From Candidatus Segatella mututuai (lineage in GTDB: Bacteria; Bacteroidota; Bacteroidia; Bacteroidales; Bacteroidaceae): a stretch of DNA of 19,691 nt. The notes beneath the pieces are model-generated. The model did no database searches, was not told where the DNA came from, and saw nothing but the letters and a program-made list of their open reading frames with translations. The stretch spans positions 1-19,691 of the forward strand of contig DJOI01000005.1 in NCBI GenBank assembly GCA_002439605.1, read 5' to 3'. Shown piece after piece: positions 5,394 to 15,000 of the stretch. Position 1 is the first letter of the stretch; each line of letters opens with the position of its first letter. The position numbers and the translations under genes are program-made.

Positions 5394-6698
5394 ATGGAAC
5401 AGTCTATAGAAAATCTCTACAAGCTTGACGGTAGGGTGCCCGTCGGTAAAGCGCTCCCATTTGGTCTTCAACATGTTTTAGCCATGTTTGTCAGCAACAT
5501 TGCGCCCATCATGATTCTTGCAGGTGCCGTAGGCCTCGACAGCAAGGTGAGCGCAGTGCTCATCCAGAACTGCATGGTCATTGCGGGCATCGGTACGTTG
5601 GTGCAACTTTATCCAGTGTGGCGCATTGGCTCTCGTCTGCCTATCGTGATGGGCATTTCCTTCACCTTCCTTTCGCTGGCAATCAGCATTGCCGCCGCTC
5701 ATGGCATGGGAACGCTCATCGGTGCTGTCATTATCGGTGGCTTGGTCGAGGGAACGTTGGGACTCTTTGCCAAGTATTGGATTAAGTTGATCCCCCCAGT
5801 TGTGGCCGCCACTGTCGTTACCGCCATCGGTTTCTCGCTCCTTCCGGTAGGAGCCAATTCGTTTGCCGGTGGCCAGGGCGCTGCCGACTTTGGTAGCATG
5901 AGCAACTGGATTGTGGGTTCCGTCACGTTGCTGGCCTGCCTGCTTTGTCAGATTTTTGCCAAGGGTTTCCTTCGCTCTCTCTCCGTTCTTGTAGGCTTGA
6001 TAGTGGGCTATATCCTCGCTTGTTTCATGGGAATGGTTGATTTCGGTGGCTTATCCAACCTTTCTGTCATTTCTTTGCCCCAGCTTTTGCCATTTACTCC
6101 AGAGTTTAACGTGGGTGCCATCCTCTCGGTGGTGGCAGTCTATCTGGTGTCGGCGACAGAAACCATTGGCGATACCTCGGCTCTTTGCAACAGTGCCCTG
6201 AAGCGTGACCCAAAGACGCAGGAGATGGGTTCGGCCGTTTGCTGTGATGGCTTTGTGAGCAGTGTGTCGGGTCTCTTCGGTTGCACCCCCATCACTTCCT
6301 TCAGCCAGAACGTAGGTTTGGCGGCCATGTCGGGTGTGGTCAATCGTTTCACCATAGCCATGGGTGCCATCATAATGATTATAGGTGGTGTGTTCCCAGC
6401 CATAGGATATGTGCTCACCACCATTCCACAGGCTGTGTTGGGTGGTTGCACCATCATGATGTTTGGTAGCATCCTCTTTGCAGGTTTTGGCATGATGGCT
6501 CGTACCGGATTCTCTCAGCGCAACATGGTCCTCGTAAGTCTTTCGCTCAGCGTGGGCCTTGGCTTTACCCAGGCCACGGGCATGTTCAATGTCTTCCCCG
6601 AGATTGTTCGCACCGTTTTCGCTGACAATTGTGTGGCCGTGGTGTTCCTTTTGGCGGTAGTCCTCAACCTCGTGTTGCCCAAGAATATGGAGAAGTAA
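5394..6698 (+). CDS. NCS2 family nucleobase permease (probable xanthine/purine symporter)
   Basis: A 434-residue inner-membrane protein with many hydrophobic segments and the NCS2 (uracil/xanthine/ascorbate) hallmarks. These are an N-terminal LPFGLQHVLAMF, the central SATETIGDTSAL with conserved acid Glu256, and SFSQNVGLAAMSGVVNR (Gln305-Asn306), which form the substrate site in characterised family members. Length is normal for the family. Substrate choice within NCS2 is hard to read from motifs alone. Xanthine is favoured by the next gene being xanthine phosphoribosyltransferase, as in the Bacillus subtilis xpt-pbuX pair. The 5394 ATG was chosen because the promoter box at 5346 overlaps the longer frame. 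The next gene starts 117 bases further on, with its own promoter. Confidence 0.88.
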   Translation: MEQSIENLYKLDGRVPVGKALPFGLQHVLAMFVSNIAPIMILAGAVGLDSKVSAVLIQNCMVIAGIGTLVQLYPVWRIGSRLPIVMGISFTFLSLAISIAAAHGMGTLIGAVIIGGLVEGTLGLFAKYWIKLIPPVVAATVVTAIGFSLLPVGANSFAGGQGAADFGSMSNWIVGSVTLLACLLCQIFAKGFLRSLSVLVGLIVGYILACFMGMVDFGGLSNLSVISLPQLLPFTPEFNVGAILSVVAVYLVSATETIGDTSALCNSALKRDPKTQEMGSAVCCDGFVSSVSGLFGCTPITSFSQNVGLAAMSGVVNRFTIAMGAIIMIIGGVFPAIGYVLTTIPQAVLGGCTIMMFGSILFAGFGMMARTGFSQRNMVLVSLSLSVGLGFTQATGMFNVFPEIVRTVFADNCVAVVFLLAVVLNLVLPKNMEK

Positions 6699-6716
6699 GG
6701 GCACGAAACCCAAAAA

Positions 6717-6732
6717 TACAGGCCGGCCTGTA
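6717..6732. repeat. Perfect 16-bp GC-rich palindrome between permease and xpt
   Basis: TACAGGCCGGCCTGTA is an exact palindrome with no central spacer. It lies about 40 bp upstream of the xpt -7 box and 19 bases after the permease stop codon. No U-run follows, so a terminator is unlikely; a dimeric repressor site is the simplest reading. Confidence 0.5.
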
Positions 6733-6773
6733 ATAAAAACATCGATAGCCTTTCGTTATTGCGAAAAAAGTAT

Positions 6774-6781
6774 TACTTTTG
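6774..6781 (+). promoter_or_regulatory. -7 element of xpt
   Basis: TACTTTTG followed by CATC matches the Bacteroidota box. The -33 region has TTTCG (6751-6755) at about the right distance rather than a clean TTG. Transcription near 6788 would leave about 28 bases before the ATG at 6816. Confidence 0.55.
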
Positions 6782-6815
6782 CATCAATTTTAAATCAACT
6801 AAAATTCGAGTCGTA

Positions 6816-7382
6816 ATGGATTTGCTCAAAGAGAGAATCATGAAGGAAGGCCGTTGCTTTCCTGGAGGTATTTTAAAGGTAGATAGCTTTGTGAACCATC
6901 AGATGGATCCCATCCTGATGATGGACTTGGCCAAGGAGTTCGTGCGTTTGTTCTCCGACGTCAAGTACAACAAGATTGTTACCATCGAGGCTTCGGGCAT
7001 AGCCCCTGCCATCATGGTGGGTTATCTTACTCATCTGCCAGTAGTCTTCGTCAAGAAGAAACAACCCAAGACCATGGAGGGAATGATAACTTCTGTCGTG
7101 CATTCTTTCACCAAGGATCGTGACTATACCGTATGTGTTAGCAACAGCTACCTTACCCCCGACGACCATGTGATATTCATCGACGACTTCCTCGCCAATG
7201 GCAATGCCTCCAAGGGCGTGATGGATCTCTGCCAGCAGGCAGGAGCCAAGATAGAGGCCATGGGCTTCATCATCGAGAAGGCTTTCCAGCATGGTGGCGA
7301 TTTCTTGCGTAGGCAAGGCATGCGTTATGAGGCCTTGGCTACCGTTGAGAGCCTCGACAACTGCAAGATAGTCTTGAAGTAA
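6816..7382 (+). CDS. xpt: Xanthine phosphoribosyltransferase
   Basis: It transfers phosphoribose from PRPP to xanthine, giving XMP for guanine nucleotide synthesis. The 188-residue cytoplasmic product follows Bacillus subtilis Xpt closely in motif order. An opening MDLLKERI..EG leads to LKVDSFVNHQMDP (about 20-32), then KIVTIEASGIAPA, then the PRPP-binding loop VIFIDDFLANGNA (about 119-131), and a C-terminal IIEKAFQ. The frame is open further upstream, to 6759, but that stretch contains the promoter, so the ATG at 6816 is used. It lies downstream of a purine permease and ends at a strong terminator. With guaD it completes a route from guanine or xanthine to XMP. Confidence 0.94.
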   Translation: MDLLKERIMKEGRCFPGGILKVDSFVNHQMDPILMMDLAKEFVRLFSDVKYNKIVTIEASGIAPAIMVGYLTHLPVVFVKKKQPKTMEGMITSVVHSFTKDRDYTVCVSNSYLTPDDHVIFIDDFLANGNASKGVMDLCQQAGAKIEAMGFIIEKAFQHGGDFLRRQGMRYEALATVESLDNCKIVLK

Positions 7383-7405
7383 AATTCATAAATATAGAAA
7401 CATGA

Positions 7406-7450
7406 AAAATCCCTCTTGAGCAAAACGATGCTTGGGGGGGATTTTTTTTT
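7406..7450 (+). terminator. Intrinsic terminator of xpt
   Basis: AAAAATCCCTCTTGAGC pairs imperfectly with GCTTGGGGGGGATTTTT, and the stem runs directly into nine T (7442-7450). It begins 24 bases after the xpt stop codon. Confidence 0.85.
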
Positions 7451-7498
7451 GAAGTATAGCTTCTGTCCTTGGTGAAATACGCTTCGATGGCAATTGAG

Positions 7499-7526
7499 AG
7501 CGGCTTCGTATAGCGACGAAGCCGCT
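7499..7526. terminator. GC-rich hairpin between convergent xpt and esterase genes
   Basis: AGCGGCTTCGT (7499-7509) and ACGAAGCCGCT (7516-7526) form a perfect 11-bp stem with a six-base loop. It starts four bases after the esterase stop codon on the minus strand. Neither side has a strong U-run, so it may protect the esterase mRNA 3' end or aid termination from both directions. Confidence 0.6.
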
Positions 7527-7530
7527 TTCG

Positions 7531-8724
7531 TTATTTGACAATTTCTGCCGCATAGATACCCATTATCTTATATCCTGCGGCATTGGGATGCAGCCAGTCG
7601 CTGCATACATATTCCTTTTTCATTCTGTGCTCATCGGATGGGTCTTGCATCAACTTTGCAAAGTCGAGCACACCGTCCACTTTTTTCTCCTTGCCCTGAC
7701 GGCGAATCCATTCGTTCACATATAGACGACATGCTTCGTGGAAATGACTGTAATAGCCTGCGCCCCTGAAGGGAGTGATGGTGGCGAGATACACCTTCAA
7801 GTGCTTTGCCTTTGCCTTCTTTATCATGTTTTGGTAACTTTCTATCAGAAGTCGTGCCGTCGTCTCGTTGTTGCCGCTCTTGGTGTTTCCGATATCATTG
7901 ACACCCTCGAAGATAATCACCTTCTTCACTCCACACTGGCCCAAGATGTCGCGGTCGTATCGGTCTTTGGCAAGCGTACCTATTCCTCCAGGCAACACCA
8001 CTTGGTTGGCTCCGATGCCTAAGTTGAGTACCCCCTGGTTGGTAATCTTATGTTTCAGGTGCAGCATGTCGCTCATGATGTCGGGCCAGCGGTTCTGTGC
8101 GTTGTCTGTGGTTCCTCGTCCATCGGTTATAGAGTTGCCAATGATGGCAATGGCACTCAAGTCGTTCTTCATCGTGTACACATCGATGCCGGCGATGTTG
8201 TACCAATGGTTCACACGTTGTGCTTTCGCAAAGTTGGAGTGAGCGTTGGTTACACCTTTTATTATATAAGAAGTGGTGCGAGAGCCTGGGTGCATGGTAG
8301 GCTTGGCTGGTGACGAGGTGTAGTTGATGGTGATGGCCACGCGTTCCAACGCCTTGAGGTTGAATTTCAGAGGGTCGCTTTCTATCGCCTTGCCCGCGGG
8401 AATCACGGTCTTGTATTTACCATGAAACTTCAGGTACTCAGCGCTCTTGGCATCTACGCCAAACGAATCTTTGGCATGGGCGATGTAGACGGAACGAATC
8501 ACCACAGGCTCAGAACTGTAGATGTTGCTTAGCTTTAGGCGAATCACGTTGCCACCTATTGACACTTTCACCACTTGTCTGATGGAGTGTGGCATCTTGC
8601 TGTAGAGTACTTTGTTCTTTTCTGCTGCTTGCGGGGCTGTAGCCCAGGTGCCAACCCATGTCTGTGCAGTGGCATTCACCATGAATGCACACAGACAGCA
8701 TAACAATGCGAATGCTTTTTTCAT
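7531..8724 (-). CDS. Secreted SGNH/GDSL-type hydrolase (probable esterase)
   Basis: The 397-residue product starts with a signal peptide, MKKAFALLCCLCAFMVNATAQ, and is probably exported to the periplasm or surface. An N-terminal beta-rich part (about 22-185) includes WVGTWATAPQ. The SGNH domain then shows block I IGNSITDG with Ser198, block II NLGIGANQ, block III GVND with Asn276, and block V DWLHPNAAGY with Asp376 and His379. The set of catalytic residues is complete. Such proteins often remove acyl groups from polysaccharides, but the substrate here is unknown. The frame stays open upstream to 8811, but that stretch crosses the promoter-like box at 8781-8788 and would bury the signal peptide, so 8724 is the start. 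The gene diverges from the large S8 protease. Confidence 0.9.
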   Translation of the reverse strand: MKKAFALLCCLCAFMVNATAQTWVGTWATAPQAAEKNKVLYSKMPHSIRQVVKVSIGGNVIRLKLSNIYSSEPVVIRSVYIAHAKDSFGVDAKSAEYLKFHGKYKTVIPAGKAIESDPLKFNLKALERVAITINYTSSPAKPTMHPGSRTTSYIIKGVTNAHSNFAKAQRVNHWYNIAGIDVYTMKNDLSAIAIIGNSITDGRGTTDNAQNRWPDIMSDMLHLKHKITNQGVLNLGIGANQVVLPGGIGTLAKDRYDRDILGQCGVKKVIIFEGVNDIGNTKSGNNETTARLLIESYQNMIKKAKAKHLKVYLATITPFRGAGYYSHFHEACRLYVNEWIRRQGKEKKVDGVLDFAKLMQDPSDEHRMKKEYVCSDWLHPNAAGYKIMGIYAAEIVK

Positions 8725-8780
8725 AAATTTTCTCTCTTTTACTATTTTTGTTTTTCTTTTTGTTTCCGAAAAATACTTGG

Positions 8781-8811
8781 TAAAGATACGGCTTTTTGTC
8801 GGGTGGAGCAT
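8781..8811 (-). promoter_or_regulatory. Weak promoter of the SGNH hydrolase gene
   Basis: The minus strand has TATCTTTA (8788-8781), one base off TAnnTTTG, with ATG in place of TTG 20 bases upstream. It would give a leader of about 50 bases before the ATG at 8724. Confidence 0.45.
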
Positions 8812-8911
8812 GATGCGAAGTATTTCTCTAACTTCCTTTAACGAGTTTAACTTCCATTAGTGGCTTCTTTGTGGATTTTATTATGCTTTATAGCAAAAAT
8901 GTCAAAATCCT

Positions 8912-8942
8912 TTGTGTATGTCATTTTATTTTCCTAATTTTG
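8912..8942 (+). promoter_or_regulatory. Promoter of the S8 protease gene
   Basis: TTG (8912-8914), 20 bases, TAATTTTG (8935-8942) is a full consensus match. The leader to the ATG at 9036 is about 87 bases, very AT-rich, with ACTTTTA words repeated. No other gene is seen between 8725 and 9035. Confidence 0.75.
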
Positions 8943-9035
8943 CACCCCAAAGAGAGATTGTTATATCGATACTTTTATAGGATCAAACTTTTAAGGTATA
9001 CTATTATTTTTAATTTATTTTTTTATAATTCTAAC

Positions 9036-12000
9036 ATGACGAGAAGATTACTTTTGTTTGTATGTGCGGTGCTGTGCTTTGGCGGCAGCGTGCGTATGGA
9101 AGCTCAGTCTGCATCTTCTTCTACAGCAACTTCTGCGGATGGTAATTTCGTGGAAGGCGTTGTTCGTGTCAAGCTACAGCGTGAGGTAGCCGACCACATG
9201 GTGGCCGCCAAACTTCCGCTGTCGGTAAAAGGCAAGAACAAGAAGTATGTTCAGACAGGTGTGGCACGCCTCGACCGTGCCAACGAGCAAGTAAAGGCAG
9301 TCAGTATGAAACGTGTTTTCCCTTATGCTGGAAAGGATGAGGCCAAGCACAGAAAGTACGGACTCGACCTGTGGTATGATGTAACTTATGATGCATCGGC
9401 CATGAAGTGTGCACAGGCACGCAACGTCTACCGCTCGGTAGAGGGTGTGAGCTATGCTCAACGTATTCCTATCTACAAGCCTGTAGGTGGAGAGAAGTTC
9501 ATTACCGTTTCTCCCGAGCAGATAGCTAAGGCGGCAAAGATGGCCGCCAAGATGCCTGCAGCCCAGTCGTTGCCTTTCAACGACCCGCTGTTGAGTGCTC
9601 AGTGGCATTATCATAACGATGGTTCCATGAACGGTACCAAGGCTGGTGCAGACATCAATCTGTTCAAGGCTTGGGAGTCGGGTGTGTATGGCTCTAACGA
9701 TGTGATTGTAGCCATCGTCGATGGTGGTTTCGACGTTACTCACCCCGACCTGAAGGACAACCTTTGGGTTAACGAAGCCGAGCTTAATGGCCAGTCGGGC
9801 AAGGATGACGATAACAATGGCTATGTGGACGATATCTATGGCTACAACTTTGTTATCAATTCTGCCGACATCAGTGCCCACGAGCATGGTACACACGTGG
9901 CAGGTACCGTAGGTGCCACCAATGGCAACGGCATCGGTGTATGCGGCGTTGCCGGTGGTAAGGACGGCAAGGGCGGCGTCAAGATGATGGTTTGCCAAAT
10001 CTTTGACAATCGTGCCAATCTTGTGGCCGACTATGCTGGTGCCTTGGTTTATGCTGCCGACCGTGGCGCAGCCATCGCGCAATGTTCTTGGGGCATGTCG
10101 GTGGCTGATGAAGAGGATAAAGCTACCAGCGAGGCCGTTCACTATTTCACCAAAGAGGGTGGCGGCGACAAGATGAACGGTGGCCTTTGTATCTTTGCCT
10201 ATGGTAACAACGGTGAGGAGGGCAATTTCTATCCTGGCGCCCTCAACGACGTTGTGGCTGTAGGCGCCATGGCTGCCAATGGCGATGTGGCTTACTATTC
10301 TAACTATGGTGAACCCGTAGATGTTACTGCTCCTGGTGGATTGATGGATGCTGGCTCGCAGTATGGTGTGCTCAGCACTTTGCCTGACGGCAAGTATGGC
10401 TACAACGAGGGAACCTCTATGGCTTGTCCTCACGTATCGGGTATTGCTGCCTTGATTCTTTCCAAGTATGGCAACAAGAACTTCTCTAACGAGACGCTTC
10501 GTACCTTGTTGACAACCGCTGTCAATGACCTTTACACGCAGAATCCTGATTACGTGGGTAAAATGGGTTCAGGCTATATAGATGCATATAAGGCTCTTCA
10601 GGGTAAGGAGGGTAGCGTTCCTAATGCCGTGAGCGATTTTACCGTAACTCCTTCTCATGACAATGCGCTCATCGAATGGATTATTCCAGAAACAGAGGAG
10701 AAGAGTATCGACCACCACGTTATTTACTATAGCACAGAGGCGTTCACTTCGGAGAGCGACCTCTCTAAGTTGAATCGTGTGTCGGTGGATACCAAGTTCT
10801 TGACCTCTGGCGACAAGATGTCGTATGAGCTGACAGGCCTGAAGGCTACTACCAAATATTATTTTGCCATCGTGGCTTACAACCGTTGGGGCAAGGCTTC
10901 TGCTATGTCTCCAGTGAAGGAGGCCACTACCAATGCAGGGCCTAAAGTCGCTCTTGACAAAACAGCCCTGTCTATGAGTGTGGATGCCACTAAGTCTGGA
11001 GTTGCTGAGGGGGAATTTAACATCTCCAACAAGGGCGAGGGCGTACTCAAGTACGAGCTCACTTCGGCAACGAAGTCGGCAAGCTATGTCACAAGCAGTA
11101 CCAGCCGTAATCCCAATCCTGGTAAGGTCGTGGCTTTTGCTGGCCAAATGAAGGCCACCGAGGCTACTACCCATACCGTGGTGAGTGCCGACTATCAGGC
11201 AGACGAGTGGCCTGATACTGTAACTTACTCCAAGGGCATCTACAGCTACTTGGGCGAGAGCGACACAGAGAAGCCCAATGCCTTGGCCCAGTACTTCTAT
11301 GTGGACAAGAAGCTCTATCCTAATGGCTTCAACTTGACTCACCTGCGCTTTGGAGGTTCTAATGGCAAGCAGCCTACCATCGAGATTTACGATGGTTCTC
11401 GCAACATATCTTCTGCATCTCTCTTGCAGACGTTTACTTCTTCATACTTCACTTATGGTTCCGATATTGCTGTGCCGGAGCAGATTTACTTTGCACCAGG
11501 TTCCAGTTTCTGGGTGGTGGCTAAGTTCCCTGCTGGTCAAAAACAGCCATTGGGCGCAGGTACGGCCCAAGCTTCGGGCTTGGCTCAGTATGCTTACTAT
11601 AGTTCAGACGACGGACAGTCTTGGAGTCTGTTGAAAAACGTGCTGAAGGGCTCTTCCTATGAGTCGAAGTCTGATATGCTGGTATGGGATGTCTATGCAC
11701 TCAGCAAGAACCCTGACTGGAGCACAGTCCTCAATCCTTCTCCGAAGAGTGGTGAGGTTCGCAAGGGCGAGAGTCAGAAGGTGACCCTGAAGAATGATGG
11801 CCAGCAGCTTGTAAACGGAACATACAAGTTTAATCTGCACGTCAAGACCAATGAGGCTAAGGATTCTAAGAAGCAGCTCACTGTTACCATGAACGTAAAG
11901 GGCTATAAGCCTTCTGTGTCAAGTCAGCAACTCGTTGACTTTGGTAGCTTGTTGGTAGGAGAGAGCAAGACCCTTACCGTAGAGTTGGCTAATGCTGGCT

Positions 12001-15000
12001 ATGGTGCGTTCGCAGGTAAGAATGGTGGCTTCTATCAAGGCTCTGGCTTGGAATGCTCTTCCGACCAGTTCAGCATTTCTGGTGGCGCACCAGCTGTGGC
12101 TCCTCGTTCCAAGAGCACGATGGATGTTACCTTTAAACCTACCAAGGCTGGTAATTTCAGTGGCAAAGTTACCTTGACATCTTCTGAAGGTATCTCTTAT
12201 AGCTTCACGGTACGTGGTGTGGCTTCTGAGCCGGCAAAGCTCAATGTGCCTACCGCAAGCTTCGACTTGGGCGATTTGACCGTAGGTGGTGAGGCTAAGA
12301 CCCAGACTTTCACCATAGAGAACAAGGGTAACTACCCATTGCAGTATGTGTTCCCTAAATTCTCGGAGAAGTCTATCGAAGGCTCAAAGACTGTGGCTCA
12401 CCGTTTTGGTTACACTTATCAGTCTAATTTCGGTGGTAGCAAGGATGTGACTTACGAGAAGGCACCAGTGTTGAGCGATGAGGTAGATATTACTTCTCAG
12501 TTCACCGAGAGCAACTGGTCTTCAGAGGCTGTTGACCTCGGCTTCAAGTTCCCGTTCTATGGCACTGATTACGAAAACATACATATTACTTCGTATGGTG
12601 GCTTGGCGTTCAACACCATCAAGGGCAACATCTCCAGTCAGGTACCTACCGCAAGTAGCTGTAGTGGCTTGGGTTATATTTCAGGTTTTGCTACTGCTGG
12701 CAAGTTTACCATGGGTGGCGACAGCAAGGTGTCTTATGGTCACAAGGATGGCAAGTTCGTGGTTAAGTATCAGAATGTAGTTGTTCCACAGCTGGGCGGT
12801 TGGGGCGTAACTACCGTTAGTTACCACATGACGTTGAGCCCCAATGGCGATGTGGCTGTTTATTATGACGACTATACTCCAGCCAATGTCTTCGAGGGAG
12901 GTGCTGCCATCTTCGTAGGTGTGAGCGATGTTGATGCCAAAGATTACTTTGTAGTAACCGATGCCGACCATTATCACAGAGTGGCTGGCTATGAACATGT
13001 ATACGAAAACTTCAAGACGGGTGCTGCCGTTAAGATTGTGGCTCCTGGCAAGTCTATGCTTGAGAGCATCTCGAGTGCGGATGGTTATGTAGGAATTGGC
13101 GAGAAGCAGGAAATTACTGTTACTGCCAAGGCTAACGACAACCTCACTGCCGGTGAGTTGACCAATCAATTGGTTGTGCTTACCAATGATCCTACTGCGG
13201 CAAGCAGCAATATCACATTCAAGGCTAATATCGTAGGTGACAACCTGAAGCCAGAGGCTCAGCTCTCAGCCGAGAAGTTAGACTTCGGGTCTGTATTCCG
13301 TACTTCTGTGCAGAACCGCTCTCTATTGTTGAAGAACAATGGCAAGAACGTACTCCATGTGAAGAGCGTTACGGTGAAAGACGGTAAATTTACTGTTGCC
13401 GATGACGTCAAGAATGGTTTTGATGTCAATGCTGGCGATGGCAAGGACATTGTCGTGACATTGCCTACCGAGACCAAGGGTGTGGTAGAGGACGTGTTGA
13501 CTATAGTCTATACTGATGAAACTCAGTCTACCGTGGCATTGAAAGGTACAGTTATCGGTACTCCTGTCTTCAAGGCTGAGCCAGAGAAACTTTCTGTCGA
13601 GACTCCTTATGGTGTCAATGTAGACAAGGACATCACCATTAGCAACACGGGTGACGAGCAGATGCGCTTCGAGGTACAGCCAGCGGACTGGTTTACCTTC
13701 AAGGATATGACTGCCGATGACAAGAGTGCTTCTGTCAGCTACTCCTATGACTCGAAGCAGGATGGTCGTGACGTAGATTTCTCATGGGTGGATATTACCA
13801 AGGACTTCACAGCCCACATGCCATACTCTTACTTTGCGGAGAAGACTGACTACAAGCTGGTAGAATTGCCTTTCGAATTCCCGTTCTATGGCAAGACCTA
13901 TAAGAAGATGTATATCTACAACACAGGTTTTGTTTCGTTCGATGAGCCTACAGAAGACTACAAGCAGTTCCCTGAGCCTCCTACGACGATACCTACTACA
14001 GATACCTTCTACAAGAACATCATCTTCCCGTTCTGGGGTAATCATGCCATGGCCACATACTCTACGGATGGTGTGTTCTATAAGGATTGTGGCGACCACG
14101 TGGTGGTAAGTTATAAGAACTATGGCAACTCTGTGATGATGGGTATGGATTTCCAGGTCATCATCAACAAGGATGGTACTTTCAAGTTCCAGTATCAGCT
14201 GGAAGACGGTGGTATGATGATTAGTCCATTCGGCCATGCTGGTGTGATGGATCATTCTGGTACTCGTGGCGTAGATGTTCCAAAGACTAATCTCGCCTCT
14301 GGCAACGCCATCATGTTCCACCCAGTGAAAACCTATGCTGTCGAGGCAGGCAAGAGCGCACAGGTGCCTGTTACTTTGTTGGCCAACCAGTTGGCTGACA
14401 CATACAACTACACAATGGCAGTCAAGACCAATGTTCCTGGCAGCGAGACCGTACAGATACCTGTCAGCGTGAACATAACTGGTGAGGCTGTTCCTGAGTT
14501 CCCGAAGCAGATAGAGATAGAGCAGGTGGCTGGCACTTACGATGAAAATGGCGTTGAGTTCAATGTGGTAAACAAGGGCAAAAAAGCCTTTTCTATCACT
14601 GGCATCAAGTCTGACTTGTTCACCATGAATCAGAATTACCAACAGGATGCTACTCTCTTTGTATGGGGCGAAAGCAACACAGGTGGTGACGGTCCTGACA
14701 TCGGCGATCCTGGCATGGGTGTCAACTTGACAAGTGCTTCTGCCAACAAGGCATGGTTGCCATATACCGAAGGCGAGCCTATCGTTGTTGGCTTGGATAC
14801 GGTCAAGTTCAAGATTGTTGTCACCAATACAAACGACATCAAGGATGTTACTTATCCTCTCACCTTCTCTTATGAGACTGCGAGTGGAGAAGAGATGAAG
14901 TATGAAACTAAGATTCACTTGAATCTTACTGACTATCCTGAGCTTGCCTTTGTTGAGGACAAGGATCTTCAGCTGACCCCAGAGAGCGAAGAAAAGTTCA

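Noticed and set aside
6759..6815. N-terminal extension of Xpt
   Set aside because: It contains the -7 box at 6774-6781, and Xpt relatives begin at MDLLKERI.
6782..6815. Purine riboswitch ahead of xpt
   Set aside because: The leader is only about 30 bases and has no aptamer-like three-way junction; the permease leader is equally short.
8725..8811. N-terminal 29-residue extension of the SGNH hydrolase
   Set aside because: It would precede a normal signal peptide and crosses a promoter-like box.
8871..9035. N-terminal 55-residue extension of the S8 protease
   Set aside because: A consensus promoter at 8912-8942 lies inside it and the signal peptide begins only at the ATG at 9036.
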